Shown here: positions 26,365-35,205 of the stretch, one piece after another
Numbering within the stretch: position 1 is the first letter of the stretch
How the letters are laid out: every line of letters starts with the position of its first letter
DNA from: Methylobacterium sp. J-090
Lineage (GTDB): Bacteria; Pseudomonadota; Alphaproteobacteria; Rhizobiales; Beijerinckiaceae
Assembly (NCBI RefSeq): GCF_022829345.1
Contig: NZ_JAKSXV010000082.1
Location: 124,001-188,000, forward strand
DNA: 64,000 nucleotides
Reading direction: 5' to 3'
The notes under the pieces: model-generated
What the model saw: the letters and a program-made list of their open reading frames with translations, nothing else
Told to the model about the DNA's origin: nothing
The model's database searches: none
Position numbers and translations under genes: made by a program

Positions 26365-29300
26365 TCACTCGGCCGCTGCCGGGTGATGCGCTGCTGCGGA
26401 CGGCTTCGTCTCGGGCTGGATGCCCTCCGTGGCGTCCTTGCGCCGGAACAGGCGCATCACCACGACGAAGAACACCGGCACGAACAGCACGGCGAGAAGG
26501 GTCGCCGAGATCATGCCGCCCATCACGCCCGTGCCGATGGCCTGCTGGCTCTTCGAGGCCGCGCCCGTGGCGATGGCGAGCGGCACCACGCCGAGGATGA
26601 AGGCCAGCGAGGTCATCACGATGGGGCGGAAGCGCAGGGTCGACGCCTCGATGGTGGCGTCGACGAGGCTCTTGCCCGGCTTCCACAGGTCCTTGGCGAA
26701 TTCCACGATGAGGATCGCGTTCTTGGCCGACAGACCGATGATCGTGATGAGGCCGATCTTGAAGTAGACGTCGTTGGGCAGGCCCCTGAGATAGACCGCC
26801 GCCACGGATCCGATGATGCCGAGCGGAATCACGAGGAGCACCGAGAGGGGGATCGTCCAGCTCTCGTAGAGGGCGGCCAGACACAGGAACACGATGAGGA
26901 CGGACAGGGCGAGGAGTAGGCTCGCCTGGCTGCCCGCCAGCTTCTCCTGGAGCGACTGCCCGGTCCAGGTGTAGCCGAAGCCCTTGGGCAACTGCTGCAT
27001 CAGCCGCTCCATCTCGGCGATGGCGTCGCCCGAGGTGTAGCCCGGGTTCGGCTCGCCGGTGATGCGCACGGACTGGTAGCCGTTGAAGCCGACGATCTGG
27101 CTCGGCCCCATGCCCCATTTCAGGTCGGCGAAGGAGGACATCGGCACCATCGCCCCTTGCGCATTCTTCACGGCGTAGCTCAGCAGGTCGGTGGCCTGCA
27201 TGCGCTGGAGCTGCTCCGCCTGCACGTAGACGCGCTGCATCTTGCCCTGGTTCGGGAAGTCGTTGGTGTAGACCGAACCGAGGTTGACCTGGATGGTGGC
27301 GTTGATGTCCTCGAACTTCACCCCGAGGGCGGCGGCCTTCTCGCGGTCGATGATGAGCTCCGCCTGAGGCGCCGGGGGCAGGCCCTCAATCTTCACCTTC
27401 TGGAGGATGGGGCTCTTGCGAGCGAGGGACAGGAGCTGGGCCTCGGCCGCCGTGAGGGCCGAGTATCCCCGCTGTGCGCGGTCCTGGAGGCGGAACGAGA
27501 AGCCCGCGGCGTTACCGAGGTTGTCCACCGGCGGCGGCTCCTGGGCGTCGACGATGGCGTCGCGGTACCCGGCGAGGGCCGTGTTGGTCCCCGCCACGAG
27601 GGCGGCGGCGGAGCTCGACGCGTCGCGCTCGCTCCAGGGCTTGAGCGTGACGAAGGCCTGGCTGAGGTTCGCCCCCTGCCCGGAGAACGAGAAGCCGTTG
27701 AGCATCGTCACCGTGGCGACGCCCGGCTGAGCCATGAGGTGCTCCTCGACCTTGCGTACGGCGGCCTGTGTCCGGTTGAACGAGGCGCCCGGGGGCGTCT
27801 GGATGTCGACGGTGAAGAAGCCCTGGTCCTCGATGGGCAGGAAGCCCTCGGGCAAGCGCATGAAGGCGTAGGCCACGCCCAGCACCAGGACGAGGTAGAC
27901 CACCATCACCCGGCCGGACGCCTTGATGAACCAGGCGACCCCGCGCCCGTAGCGGGCGGTCTCGCGGTCGACGATGCGGTTGAACCAGCCGAAGAACCCA
28001 CCCTTGGCGTGGCCGTGGCCCTTCTGCACGGGCTTCAGCAGGGTCGCGCACAGGGCTGGGGTCAGGGACAGGGCGAGCAGGGCCGAGAAGCCGATGGACG
28101 TCACCATGGCGATGGAGAACTGCCGGTAGATGATGCCGACGGACCCGGGGAAGAACGCCATGGGGATGAACACGGCCACGAGCACCAGAGTGATGCCGAT
28201 GATGGCGCCGGTAATCTGCTCCATGGCCTTGGCGGTGGCTTCCTTCGGGGGAAGCCCTTCCTCGTTCATGATGCGCTCGACGTTCTCCACCACTACGATG
28301 GCGTCGTCGACGAGGATGCCGATGGCCAGCACCATGCCGAACATGGTGAGTACGTTGATGGAGAACCCGGCGAGCAGCATCACCGTCACCGTCCCCATGA
28401 TGGCGATGGGCACCACGATGGTCGGGATGAGCGTGTAGCGGATGTTCTGCAGGAACAGGAACATCACGATGAACACCAGGATCACCGCCTCGACGAGGGT
28501 GTGCAGCACCTTCTCGATGGAGGCCTTCACGGCGGGCGTGATGTCGTAGGGGATGTCCCACTTCAGGCCCGGCGGAAAGAACTGCGACAACTCCTCCATC
28601 TTGGCGCGGATCGCCTGGGCGGTCTCGAGGGCGTTGCCGTCGGGGGCCAGGGTCACGGAGATGCCGGCGGCCTCACCGCCGTTCAGGCGCGTCGAGAACT
28701 GGTAGGCGTCGCCGCCGAGTTCGATGCGCGACACGTCGCGCAGGCGCACGTTCGAGCCGTCGGAATTCGCCCGCAGGACGATGGCGCCGAAATCCTCGAC
28801 GGTGTTGAGCTGGCCCTTGACGATGATCGGCGCAAACACGGCGTTCTTGACCGGACTCGGCTGCGCACCGACGGCACCGGAGGCGATCTGGATGTTCTGA
28901 TTGCGGATGGCGTCCGTGACGTCCTCGGGGCTCAGCGACAGGCCGCGGAGCTTGTCCGGGTCGACCCAGACGCGCAGGGACCGCTCCGTCGAGTAGAGCG
29001 TCGCGCGGCCCACCCCCGGCACGCGCCGGATCTCGTTGATGACGTTGCGGATGAGGAAGTCGCCGAGCCCGATCTCGTCCATCTTCCCGTCCGTGGAGAC
29101 GAGGGTGATGATGTTGAGGGTCGCGGCCGAGGCTTCCTCCACGAGGATGCCCTGCTGGCGCACTTCCGCCGGCAGGCGCGCCTCGACGCGTTTCAGGCGG
29201 TTCTGCACCTCGACGGAGGCCAACGCCGGGTCGGTCCCCGGCTGGAACGTCGCCGTGATGTTGATCGAGCCGAACGAATCGGTCGTCGACTCGAAGCTCA

Positions 29301-29526
29301 TGATGTTGGCGGCCCCGTTGAGCTCGTCCTCGATGAGCCGCGTGGTGCCGGTGTAGAGGCTCTCCACCGACGCGCCGGGGAAGGCCGTCGAGAGGGCGAT
29401 GGAGGGGGGCGCGATCACCGGATACTGCGCGACGGGCAGCATCGGGATCGAGAGTACGCCGCCCAGGATGATGAACAGGGCGACGACCCAGGCGAAGACC
29501 GGTCTTTCGATGAAGAAACGCGCCAT
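26365..29526 (-). CDS. RND efflux pump inner-membrane transporter (HAE1/AcrB type)
   Basis: 1053 residues, the standard length for AcrB/MexB. Start MARFFIERPVFAWVVALFII is the family N terminus. The proton-relay aspartates are in helix 4 (AIGILVDDAIVVVENVER). It exports hydrophobic drugs or solvents by proton antiport with a periplasmic adaptor and an outer-membrane channel. The adaptor is encoded directly upstream with a gap of 3 bases. No TolC-like gene or TetR regulator is adjacent in the window. Confidence 0.95.
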   Translation of the reverse strand: MARFFIERPVFAWVVALFIILGGVLSIPMLPVAQYPVIAPPSIALSTAFPGASVESLYTGTTRLIEDELNGAANIMSFESTTDSFGSINITATFQPGTDPALASVEVQNRLKRVEARLPAEVRQQGILVEEASAATLNIITLVSTDGKMDEIGLGDFLIRNVINEIRRVPGVGRATLYSTERSLRVWVDPDKLRGLSLSPEDVTDAIRNQNIQIASGAVGAQPSPVKNAVFAPIIVKGQLNTVEDFGAIVLRANSDGSNVRLRDVSRIELGGDAYQFSTRLNGGEAAGISVTLAPDGNALETAQAIRAKMEELSQFFPPGLKWDIPYDITPAVKASIEKVLHTLVEAVILVFIVMFLFLQNIRYTLIPTIVVPIAIMGTVTVMLLAGFSINVLTMFGMVLAIGILVDDAIVVVENVERIMNEEGLPPKEATAKAMEQITGAIIGITLVLVAVFIPMAFFPGSVGIIYRQFSIAMVTSIGFSALLALSLTPALCATLLKPVQKGHGHAKGGFFGWFNRIVDRETARYGRGVAWFIKASGRVMVVYLVLVLGVAYAFMRLPEGFLPIEDQGFFTVDIQTPPGASFNRTQAAVRKVEEHLMAQPGVATVTMLNGFSFSGQGANLSQAFVTLKPWSERDASSSAAALVAGTNTALAGYRDAIVDAQEPPPVDNLGNAAGFSFRLQDRAQRGYSALTAAEAQLLSLARKSPILQKVKIEGLPPAPQAELIIDREKAAALGVKFEDINATIQVNLGSVYTNDFPNQGKMQRVYVQAEQLQRMQATDLLSYAVKNAQGAMVPMSSFADLKWGMGPSQIVGFNGYQSVRITGEPNPGYTSGDAIAEMERLMQQLPKGFGYTWTGQSLQEKLAGSQASLLLALSVLIVFLCLAALYESWTIPLSVLLVIPLGIIGSVAAVYLRGLPNDVYFKIGLITIIGLSAKNAILIVEFAKDLWKPGKSLVDATIEASTLRFRPIVMTSLAFILGVVPLAIATGAASKSQQAIGTGVMGGMISATLLAVLFVPVFFVVVMRLFRRKDATEGIQPETKPSAAAHHPAAAE

Positions 29527-29529
29527 GGG

Positions 29530-30798
29530 TCAGCGCACCTGCACGGTGGACTGGGGACCGGACTTGGCGTCCGATTTGGGAGCCGACTCGACCACGTCCG
29601 TGTCGCGGGGCTTGGGCGCCGTATCCTCCGTGGCCGGATGGAGCTCGACGGTCTTCACCTGCTGGCCGGCCGAAATCTTCTGCACGCCTTCGACCACGAC
29701 GCGGTCGCCGACCTTCAGGCCCTCCCGGACGATCCATTGGCGGTCGACCACCGGGCCGACCTCGATGGGCTGGAGCATGACCTTGTTGTCCTCGCGCACC
29801 ACCCAGACCTCGGGCTTGCCGTCGCTGGTGCGCTGGATCGCCTGTTGCGGGACGGCGAGCGCATCGGAATCGATGCCCTGCTTGATCCGGGCGCGCACGT
29901 ACATGCCGGGAAACAGCTCGTCGTGCGGGTTGGGGAACTGCACGCGCAGGGTCACCTGGCCGGTGCTCGGATCGGCGGTGACATCGGAGAACAGGAGCCT
30001 TCCGGCCGAGCCGTAGAGGGAGCCGTCATCCATGATGAGATGGACGTTGGCGGTATCGCCGGACAGGCGCGAGAGCTCGCCGCTAGCGAGATCCCGCCGC
30101 AGCTTGTTCAGCTCGCCCACCGATTGGGTGATGTCGACGTAGATCGGATCGAGCTGCTGGATGGTGGCGAGGTTCGAGGTGGCGCCCTGGTCGACCAGGG
30201 TGCCTTCGGTGAGAAGGGCACGGCCGATGCGGCCCGAAATCGGGGCGCGGACATCGGTGTAGTTCAGGTTGAGCTTGGCCCGGTCGCGGGCGGCCTTGGC
30301 GCCGGCCACTTCGGCCTGCGCCTGCTTCAGGCCCGCATAGGCGCTGTCGTACTGGGCCTGACTCGCCGTCTGGCGCGTCAGCAGCTGTTCCAGGCGGTCG
30401 GCCTGCTGCCCGGCCAGGACCTGCGCCGCCTCCGTGCGGGCGAGCACCGCCTCGGCGCTCTGCAACTCCACCTGGAAGGGCGCCGGGTCGATCTTGTAGA
30501 GGACGTCACCCTCCTTGACCAAGCTGCCCTGCTCGAAGGTCCGCTTGATGACGAGGCCCGAGACACGCGAGCGGACTTCCGCGATGCGCATGGGGGCGAC
30601 GCGGCCCGGCAGATCGCGCACGTAGGGAATCGGCTGCTCGCGCACGGTGACGATGCTCACCTCCGGCGGTGGGGCCGGCACCGGTGCCGCCGCCTGCTGC
30701 TTCTGGTTGCAGGCCGACAGGGTGACGAGGACGATGCCGGCGGCGACGGAGGCCGGGCGCGCCCAGAACACGCGTGTGGAGGGAGACGTCACGATCAC
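29530..30798 (-). CDS. RND efflux periplasmic adaptor (membrane fusion) lipoprotein
   Basis: About 422 residues. A lipobox LSAC close to the N terminus predicts a lipoprotein anchored in the inner membrane. Then lipoyl, coiled-coil hairpin (rich in Ala, Gln, Glu near residues 90-170) and beta-barrel regions (VRAPISGRIGRALLTEGTLV) follow the AcrA/MexA plan. GTG 30798 is chosen because AGGAG lies 5 bases upstream; the frame is open to 30870. It forms an operon with the transporter gene 3 bases downstream. The upstream region is about 310 bases with no regulator gene. Confidence 0.92.
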   Translation of the reverse strand: MIVTSPSTRVFWARPASVAAGIVLVTLSACNQKQQAAAPVPAPPPEVSIVTVREQPIPYVRDLPGRVAPMRIAEVRSRVSGLVIKRTFEQGSLVKEGDVLYKIDPAPFQVELQSAEAVLARTEAAQVLAGQQADRLEQLLTRQTASQAQYDSAYAGLKQAQAEVAGAKAARDRAKLNLNYTDVRAPISGRIGRALLTEGTLVDQGATSNLATIQQLDPIYVDITQSVGELNKLRRDLASGELSRLSGDTANVHLIMDDGSLYGSAGRLLFSDVTADPSTGQVTLRVQFPNPHDELFPGMYVRARIKQGIDSDALAVPQQAIQRTSDGKPEVWVVREDNKVMLQPIEVGPVVDRQWIVREGLKVGDRVVVEGVQKISAGQQVKTVELHPATEDTAPKPRDTDVVESAPKSDAKSGPQSTVQVR

Positions 30799-31110
30799 TT
30801 CGCTCCTGCGAAATCGGGTCGATGCGCGGCCCACGCGATCGGGGCCGGCAGCGCTGCGTTGAGGGGCCACGACTGTCCGGGACCGGAGCGGTTCGCGGCA
30901 AACGCCGGGCCACGATGGGCGTGGTCCGACGCGGCGATGCGGGGCATCGGGGAGAAGGCTATGGCGCGAGGCCGTCGGACCGTACTGGCTCGATCGCAGG
31001 CTCGCACACGATCTTGGCGATCAGACGACCATGGCGGCGCGCGCATGAAGAAATACGCCTCGACGGGGAATGGCCCGGCAAAAAGGCGCCGGATCGTGCT
31101 TCCCGGCGGC
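30799..31110. other. Intergenic region upstream of the efflux operon
   Basis: About 310 bases between the adaptor gene and a small minus-strand gene. It probably contains the efflux operon promoter. I see no palindrome strong enough to call an operator and no convincing gene. Confidence 0.35.
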
Positions 31111-31425
31111 TCAGGTATGGCGCCGGGGCGGCCGGTCCGGCGGCTGGGTCACGCGGCTCTCGGCCGAATGCGACGGGGCCACGCCGAAAGCGTCCCCCTC
31201 CAGCGGCAACGGCATGAACCGCGGTAAGGGGGCCGCGATCGTATCGCGAAAGTCGTCCGCCTCCGCTGCCGCATGCGGCAACCGCACGGTGGCTCCGCAC
31301 GTCGATCCATCGTCACTCAGGACGACCGCGCTCACGGAGAAGGGAGAGGCCGAAGCGCTGGCGACCGAGCCCGCATCGGACAGGAGGCCGAAGACGACGA
31401 GAAGCAGGGCGACCGCATGGACCAT
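31111..31425 (-). CDS. Small secreted protein, unknown
   Basis: About 104 residues starting MVHAVALLLVVFGLLSDAGS, which looks like a signal peptide cleaved near ASASA. The mature part has a single Cys (DGSTCGATVRL) and a proline- and arginine-rich tail. I do not recognise it. The frame is open to 31518, but no ribosome site supports a longer start. The call rests on the signal sequence and composition only. Confidence 0.35.
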   Translation of the reverse strand: MVHAVALLLVVFGLLSDAGSVASASASPFSVSAVVLSDDGSTCGATVRLPHAAAEADDFRDTIAAPLPRFMPLPLEGDAFGVAPSHSAESRVTQPPDRPPRRHT

Positions 31426-31766
31426 GCGCGACAGGATCGACGTCCGCACTCCTCGGGACGGCGCGTGGATCGATCGCGGGCCGGTCTGCGGCTGGTTGTA
31501 TGTTCCAGAACTTCTCACGGTCTGAAGTCTGGTGCATGACGCCGCCGGCTACAAGTTCCTGCGGCATTGTGTCAGGGTTCGGTCGGACCCCGCTGGTCGA
31601 CGCCGTTGCGCGGATCACACAGGGCGTCCGCCTTCCACCGCGTCGCGGTTGACCGTTCCCCGTCCGGCGGCCAAGGCTCCGTCCCCGGCCATCGGCCGCC
31701 GACCATCTGCCTGCCGGGTCCGGCGCCGCGACGGCGCCGAACCTGCTTCGGCTGGAGGAGACAACC
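31426..31766. other. Divergent intergenic region
   Basis: About 340 bases between a small minus-strand gene and the L,D-transpeptidase. No gene or clear operator. The last 20 bases hold GGCTGGAGGAGACAACC, the ribosome site of the transpeptidase. Confidence 0.35.
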
Positions 31767-32354
31767 ATGCAGACCCGCATGCCGACGCGCCGCGGCCTTG
31801 CCGCCTCGGTTCTCGCGGCCGCCCTGACGTTTGCGACGGCGCCCGGCGCCCGGGCCGGCAACCCGTTCGACAGCGGTCCCATCGCCGACTTCATGAACAT
31901 CTTCCGCGAGCAGGCGATTCCGCGCGAGACCGTCGCCTGGAAGGGTGCGGAGAAGCCCGGCACCGTCGTGGTCTCCACGAGCCAGCGCCGCCTGTTCTAC
32001 GTGCTCCCCGGCGGGCAGGCCGTGCGCTACGGCGTCGGCGTCGGGCGCCAGGGCTTCTCGTGGTCGGGCCAGAAGGCCGTGACCATGAAGAAGGAATGGC
32101 CGGATTGGCGCCCGCCGGCACAGATGCTCGCCCGCCGCCCCGACTTGCCGCGCTTCATGGCCGGCGGCCAGGACAACCCGCTGGGCGCCCGCGCGATGTA
32201 TCTCGGCTCCACGCTCTACCGCATCCACGGTTCGAACGAGCCCGAGACCATGGGCGCCGCCGTCTCGTCGGGCTGCATCCGCATGACCAACAAGGACGTG
32301 GTCGATCTCTACGACCGCGTGAAGGTCGGCACCAAGGTCGTCGTCCGCAACTGA
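31767..32354 (+). CDS. L,D-transpeptidase (YkuD family), periplasmic
   Basis: 195 residues with a twin-arginine-like or Sec signal (MPTRRGLAASVLAAAL). The YkuD catalytic motif is intact: His154 in HGSNEP and Cys170 in SSGCIRM. It makes 3-3 cross-links in peptidoglycan or attaches proteins to it. GGAGGAGA precedes the ATG. A second, related transpeptidase lies at 40252-40782; the two are only moderately similar. Confidence 0.93.
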   Translation: MQTRMPTRRGLAASVLAAALTFATAPGARAGNPFDSGPIADFMNIFREQAIPRETVAWKGAEKPGTVVVSTSQRRLFYVLPGGQAVRYGVGVGRQGFSWSGQKAVTMKKEWPDWRPPAQMLARRPDLPRFMAGGQDNPLGARAMYLGSTLYRIHGSNEPETMGAAVSSGCIRMTNKDVVDLYDRVKVGTKVVVRN

Positions 32355-32358
32355 TTTT

Positions 32359-32391
32359 GTCGAGACCAAGGGGAAGCACCCGGGTCTCGAC
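32359..32391. terminator. Hairpin after the transpeptidase gene
   Basis: GTCGAGACC (32359-32367) is perfectly complementary to GGTCTCGAC (32383-32391). It begins a few bases after the stop codon. There is no T-tract, so it may stabilise the 3' end or terminate weakly. Confidence 0.45.
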
Positions 32392-32441
32392 GACTCCCCC
32401 GCCCGCCTCTGGTCGGCTCATCCTGAATCGCCAGAGGGCAC

Positions 32442-33245
32442 ATGATCTTCGGTGTCGATCCCGGCCTGCTCGCGGGCCTGTTCGCCGTGGCGGTCGCGGC
32501 GGGGTGCGTCGATGCCATCGCGGGCGGCGGCGGCCTGATCACGCTCCCGACGTTGCTGCTGGCCGGCCTCGATCCCGTGAGCGCCATCGCGACGAACAAG
32601 CTCCAGGGCTCCGCGGGCGCCGTTTCCTCCACCCTCGCCTTCGCCCGGCGTGGCCTGATCCACTGGCCGGCCGCCTGGAAGATCGCGGTCTCGGCCGGTC
32701 TTGCCTCGGTCGCCGGAGCCCTGTGCGTCAGCCTCCTGCCGCGCCCCGTCCTCGATGCCGGTGTGCCGATCCTGCTCGTCGGAATCGCCCTCTACTTCGC
32801 CACCGCCCGGCGCATGAGCGCCGAGGACGCCACGGCGCGGATGAGTCCGGCCGTGTTCGCCCTGACCTGGGCGCCGGCAGTGGGCTTCTACGATGGGGTG
32901 TTCGGGCCGGGCGCCGGCGCGTTCTACATGATCGGGTTCGTCACCCTGCTGGGCCTCGGCGTCGTGCGCGCCACCGCCCACACCAAGCTCGCCAATGCGG
33001 CGAGCAACCTCGGGAGTCTCGCGCTGTTCGCGTTCGGGGGACACGTGTTCTGGGCCATCGGCCTGACCATGGCGGTGGGGGCGATCCTCGGCGCGCAGAT
33101 CGGCGCCCGCCTCGCCATTCGGCTCGGAGCACGGCTGATCCGGCCGCTCCTCGTCACCATCGCGTGCGCCATGGCGATCCGGTTGCTCTCCGACCCGGCG
33201 AACCCGCTCCGGCACGCCGTGGTCGGTCTGTTCTCCGCTGGGTGA
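32442..33245 (+). CDS. TSUP family permease (TauE/SafE type)
   Basis: 267 residues with eight or so hydrophobic helices. VDAIAGGGGLITLPTLLLAG in the first half and GVFGPGAGAFYMIGFVTLL in the second are the two internal repeats of TSUP (sulfite or organosulfonate exporter) proteins. The substrate is unknown. It is convergent with the mesaconyl-CoA hydratase gene, 15 bases apart. Confidence 0.88.
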   Translation: MIFGVDPGLLAGLFAVAVAAGCVDAIAGGGGLITLPTLLLAGLDPVSAIATNKLQGSAGAVSSTLAFARRGLIHWPAAWKIAVSAGLASVAGALCVSLLPRPVLDAGVPILLVGIALYFATARRMSAEDATARMSPAVFALTWAPAVGFYDGVFGPGAGAFYMIGFVTLLGLGVVRATAHTKLANAASNLGSLALFAFGGHVFWAIGLTMAVGAILGAQIGARLAIRLGARLIRPLLVTIACAMAIRLLSDPANPLRHAVVGLFSAG

Positions 33246-33260
33246 TCGGCGCGGCAAGAC

Positions 33261-34307
33261 TTACCGTGGCATGAACGCCCAGTAGTCGAGGTCGAGGATC
33301 ACCGACGGGTCGTAGGCATCGCCGACCTTGTCGGGGTGGCTGCCGCAGGGCTGGTTCTTCGTCGCCACCGTGCGCAGGCGCAGCAGCCCGACATCGGACC
33401 GGCCGGGCAGTTCGGCCGTCTCCAGCACCTCGCTCCAGGCATAGACCGTGTCGCCGGCGAACAGCGGCGCCACGTGGCGGCCGGCGTTGATGCCGGCCAG
33501 CGCGAACGCGTTGGCGAGACCGTTGAAGCTGAGCGCGCGCGCCAGCGAGATCACGTGGCCGCCGTAGATCAGCCGCCGGCCGAAGCGGGTGTCCTTCGTC
33601 GCGAAGGCGTCGAAATGGACCTTGGCGGTGTTCTGGAACAGGCGCGTGGCGATCTGGTGCTCGGCCTCCTCCACGGTCATGCCGTCAACGTGGTCGATCT
33701 TCTCGCCGACGACGTAGTCCGAGAAACGGTGCGGGCTGCCCGCCAGATCGACATCGTAGGCGCGCGCCTCCAGCGGCGGCAGTGCCCCGGCGAGGTCGGC
33801 CGGCGACACCACCTTGGCGAAGGTCGGCACATGCTCCTGCGCGATCGTCGCCTCGGGGTCGCGCTTCTTGACGAGGACCCAGCGGCAATAGCTGAGCACC
33901 GTCTCGCCACTGGCGTCCGAACCCGTCGAGCGGACGTAGACCACGCCGGTCTGGCGGTTCGAACTCTCCTTGAGACCGATGACCTCTGAGACCGTGGACA
34001 GGGTCTCGCCCGGATAGACCGGCCGGTGGAAGCCGCCCTCGGCGTAGCCGAGGTTGGCCAGGGCGTTGAGCGAGATGTCCGGTACGGTCTTGCCGAACAC
34101 CACGTGGAAGGTGAGCAGATCGTCGAGCGGGCTCTGCGGGTAGCCGAGCTTACGCGCGAAGGCGTCCGACGACTGGACCGCGAAGCGCGGGCCGTAGAGC
34201 GCGGTGTAGAGCGCCACGTCGCCGGTGGTGACCGTGCGGGGCGTGGCATGGCGGATGGTCTCGCCGAGGCGGTAATCCTCGAAGAAGCGGCCGGGATTGG
34301 TCTTCAT
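33261..34307 (-). CDS. mch: Mesaconyl-CoA hydratase (double MaoC hot-dog)
   Basis: 348 residues with two MaoC-like halves (N-terminal GRFFEDYRLGETIRHATPRT, C-terminal FSDYVVGEKIDHVDGMTVEE). This double hot-dog matches the mesaconyl-CoA hydratase of the ethylmalonyl-CoA pathway, called meaC in Methylobacterium, which hydrates mesaconyl-CoA to beta-methylmalyl-CoA so that acetyl-CoA can yield glyoxylate without isocitrate lyase. It is a single gene here. It is one of the best indications of a methylotroph or similar alphaproteobacterium. Confidence 0.85.
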   Translation of the reverse strand: MKTNPGRFFEDYRLGETIRHATPRTVTTGDVALYTALYGPRFAVQSSDAFARKLGYPQSPLDDLLTFHVVFGKTVPDISLNALANLGYAEGGFHRPVYPGETLSTVSEVIGLKESSNRQTGVVYVRSTGSDASGETVLSYCRWVLVKKRDPEATIAQEHVPTFAKVVSPADLAGALPPLEARAYDVDLAGSPHRFSDYVVGEKIDHVDGMTVEEAEHQIATRLFQNTAKVHFDAFATKDTRFGRRLIYGGHVISLARALSFNGLANAFALAGINAGRHVAPLFAGDTVYAWSEVLETAELPGRSDVGLLRLRTVATKNQPCGSHPDKVGDAYDPSVILDLDYWAFMPR

Positions 34308-34343
34308 GGGCGCGGATCGTCCTCTCGCGAAGGAATGGGGCGC

Positions 34344-34646
34344 TCAGCGCGTGTAGACGGTGGCCTGCACCGGCACGAATTCGTGGAGCAGGCGGCTGGC
34401 GAAGAGCAGCAGCAGCACCAGCACGATGGGCGACAGGTCGACGCCGCCGAGGTTGGGCAGGATGTTGCGGATCGGCCGCAGCACTGGTTCGGTGAGCCGG
34501 TAGAGCACCTCGCCGATCTGCGAGACGATGGGATTTCGGACGTTCACCACGTTGAACGCCACGAGCCAGCTCAGGACGGCGCTGGCGATGAGCACGTAGA
34601 TGTAGAGCTGGACGACGGTGTCGAAGAGCCAGAGGAAGGCGTTCAT
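34344..34646 (-). CDS. YggT family membrane protein
   Basis: 100 residues with two membrane helices (VVQLYIYVLIASAVLSWLVA and PIVLVLLLLFASRLLHEFV) and the conserved ...YRLTEPVLRPIRNILPNLGG loop. YggT proteins lie in the inner membrane and have been linked to osmotic shock tolerance and cell division; the mechanism is unknown. ATG 34646 fits the family start; GAGGAC lies 13 bases upstream. It lies just upstream of mch on the same strand. Confidence 0.88.
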   Translation of the reverse strand: MNAFLWLFDTVVQLYIYVLIASAVLSWLVAFNVVNVRNPIVSQIGEVLYRLTEPVLRPIRNILPNLGGVDLSPIVLVLLLLFASRLLHEFVPVQATVYTR

Positions 34647-34768
34647 GCGTGGGATCGATGTCCTCGTGGTCCCGCGCTCCGGGCACGGTTCACGCGCCCG
34701 CACGGCAGCAGGATTTCCGGAATTGACAGGCCGGCGTGCGCAAGCCTAAAAGGCCCGCACCCCGGAAC

Positions 34769-34844
34769 GGGGCTGTAGCTCAGATGGGAGAGCGCCGCAA
34801 TCGCACTGCGGAGGTCAGCGGTTCGATCCCGCTCAGCTCCACCA
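34769..34844 (+). tRNA. tRNA-Ala (CGC anticodon)
   Basis: A 76-nt cloverleaf with acceptor GGGGCTG/CAGCTCC including the G3-U70 pair that marks alanine tRNA, an encoded CCA, T-arm AGCGGTTCGATCCCGCT and anticodon stem CCGCA/TGCGG. The loop ATCGCAC gives anticodon CGC at 34802-34804, reading GCG codons. Confidence 0.97.
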
Positions 34845-35118
34845 CCGTTTTCTCGGAGGAGATCGGTGGTGATGCGATTCCCGGTCAGCGCCGCGCCGTC
34901 GAAGACATCCAGCATAATTCCTGACGTCCGCGGCGGGATCGACCTGCTCGAAGTCGACGCGCGCGCCGCTTGGCGCGTTGCAACCGGCTGATCCTGGACC
35001 GGCGACTGCCCGGACCCCCGTCACCCGCCGTCCGATCCGCGAACCGACGTCGATCGGCGGTCTCGGTCCCGCGATCGATACCCATCCCGTATCGATCAAT
35101 CCGTTCATCGCATTGGAC

Positions 35119-35131
35119 GAACTATAAGTTG
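35119..35131. promoter_or_regulatory. Candidate operator, upstream copy
   Basis: GAACTATAAGTTG. It differs from the inverted form of the second site by one inserted base, and both have AACTATA and AGTT arms around an A/T core. It falls between the proposed -35 and -10 boxes of the galactarate operon. Confidence 0.5.
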
Positions 35132-35181
35132 CCCCCTAACCCTGGATGCCAAGGCGCATCGGGTTCGGTTCGGTGCGAACA

Positions 35182-35193
35182 CAACTATAGTTC
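35182..35193. promoter_or_regulatory. Candidate operator, downstream copy
   Basis: CAACTATAGTTC, containing the perfect palindrome AACTATAGTT (35183-35192). It lies 13 bases before the MFS start codon. Its centre is about 63 bp from the first site, near six helical turns, so proteins bound to both would face the same side. Confidence 0.5.
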
Positions 35194-35205
35194 CGGGTGG
35201 AAACG

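Larger units (their letters stand above)
34845..35205 (+). promoter_or_regulatory. Control region of the galactarate operon
   Basis: About 360 bases without a gene. Bases 35119-35193 hold two near-identical palindromes listed separately. A possible promoter is TTGGAC at 35114-35119 and TAACCC at 35137-35142 (17-bp spacer), with the first palindrome between the two boxes. The -10 match is weak, so this is a guess. Confidence 0.45.

Noticed and set aside
27157..31227. 1356-codon plus-strand open frame across the efflux operon
   Set aside because: Antisense shadow of GC-rich coding sequence; the RND pump and adaptor on the other strand are unambiguous.
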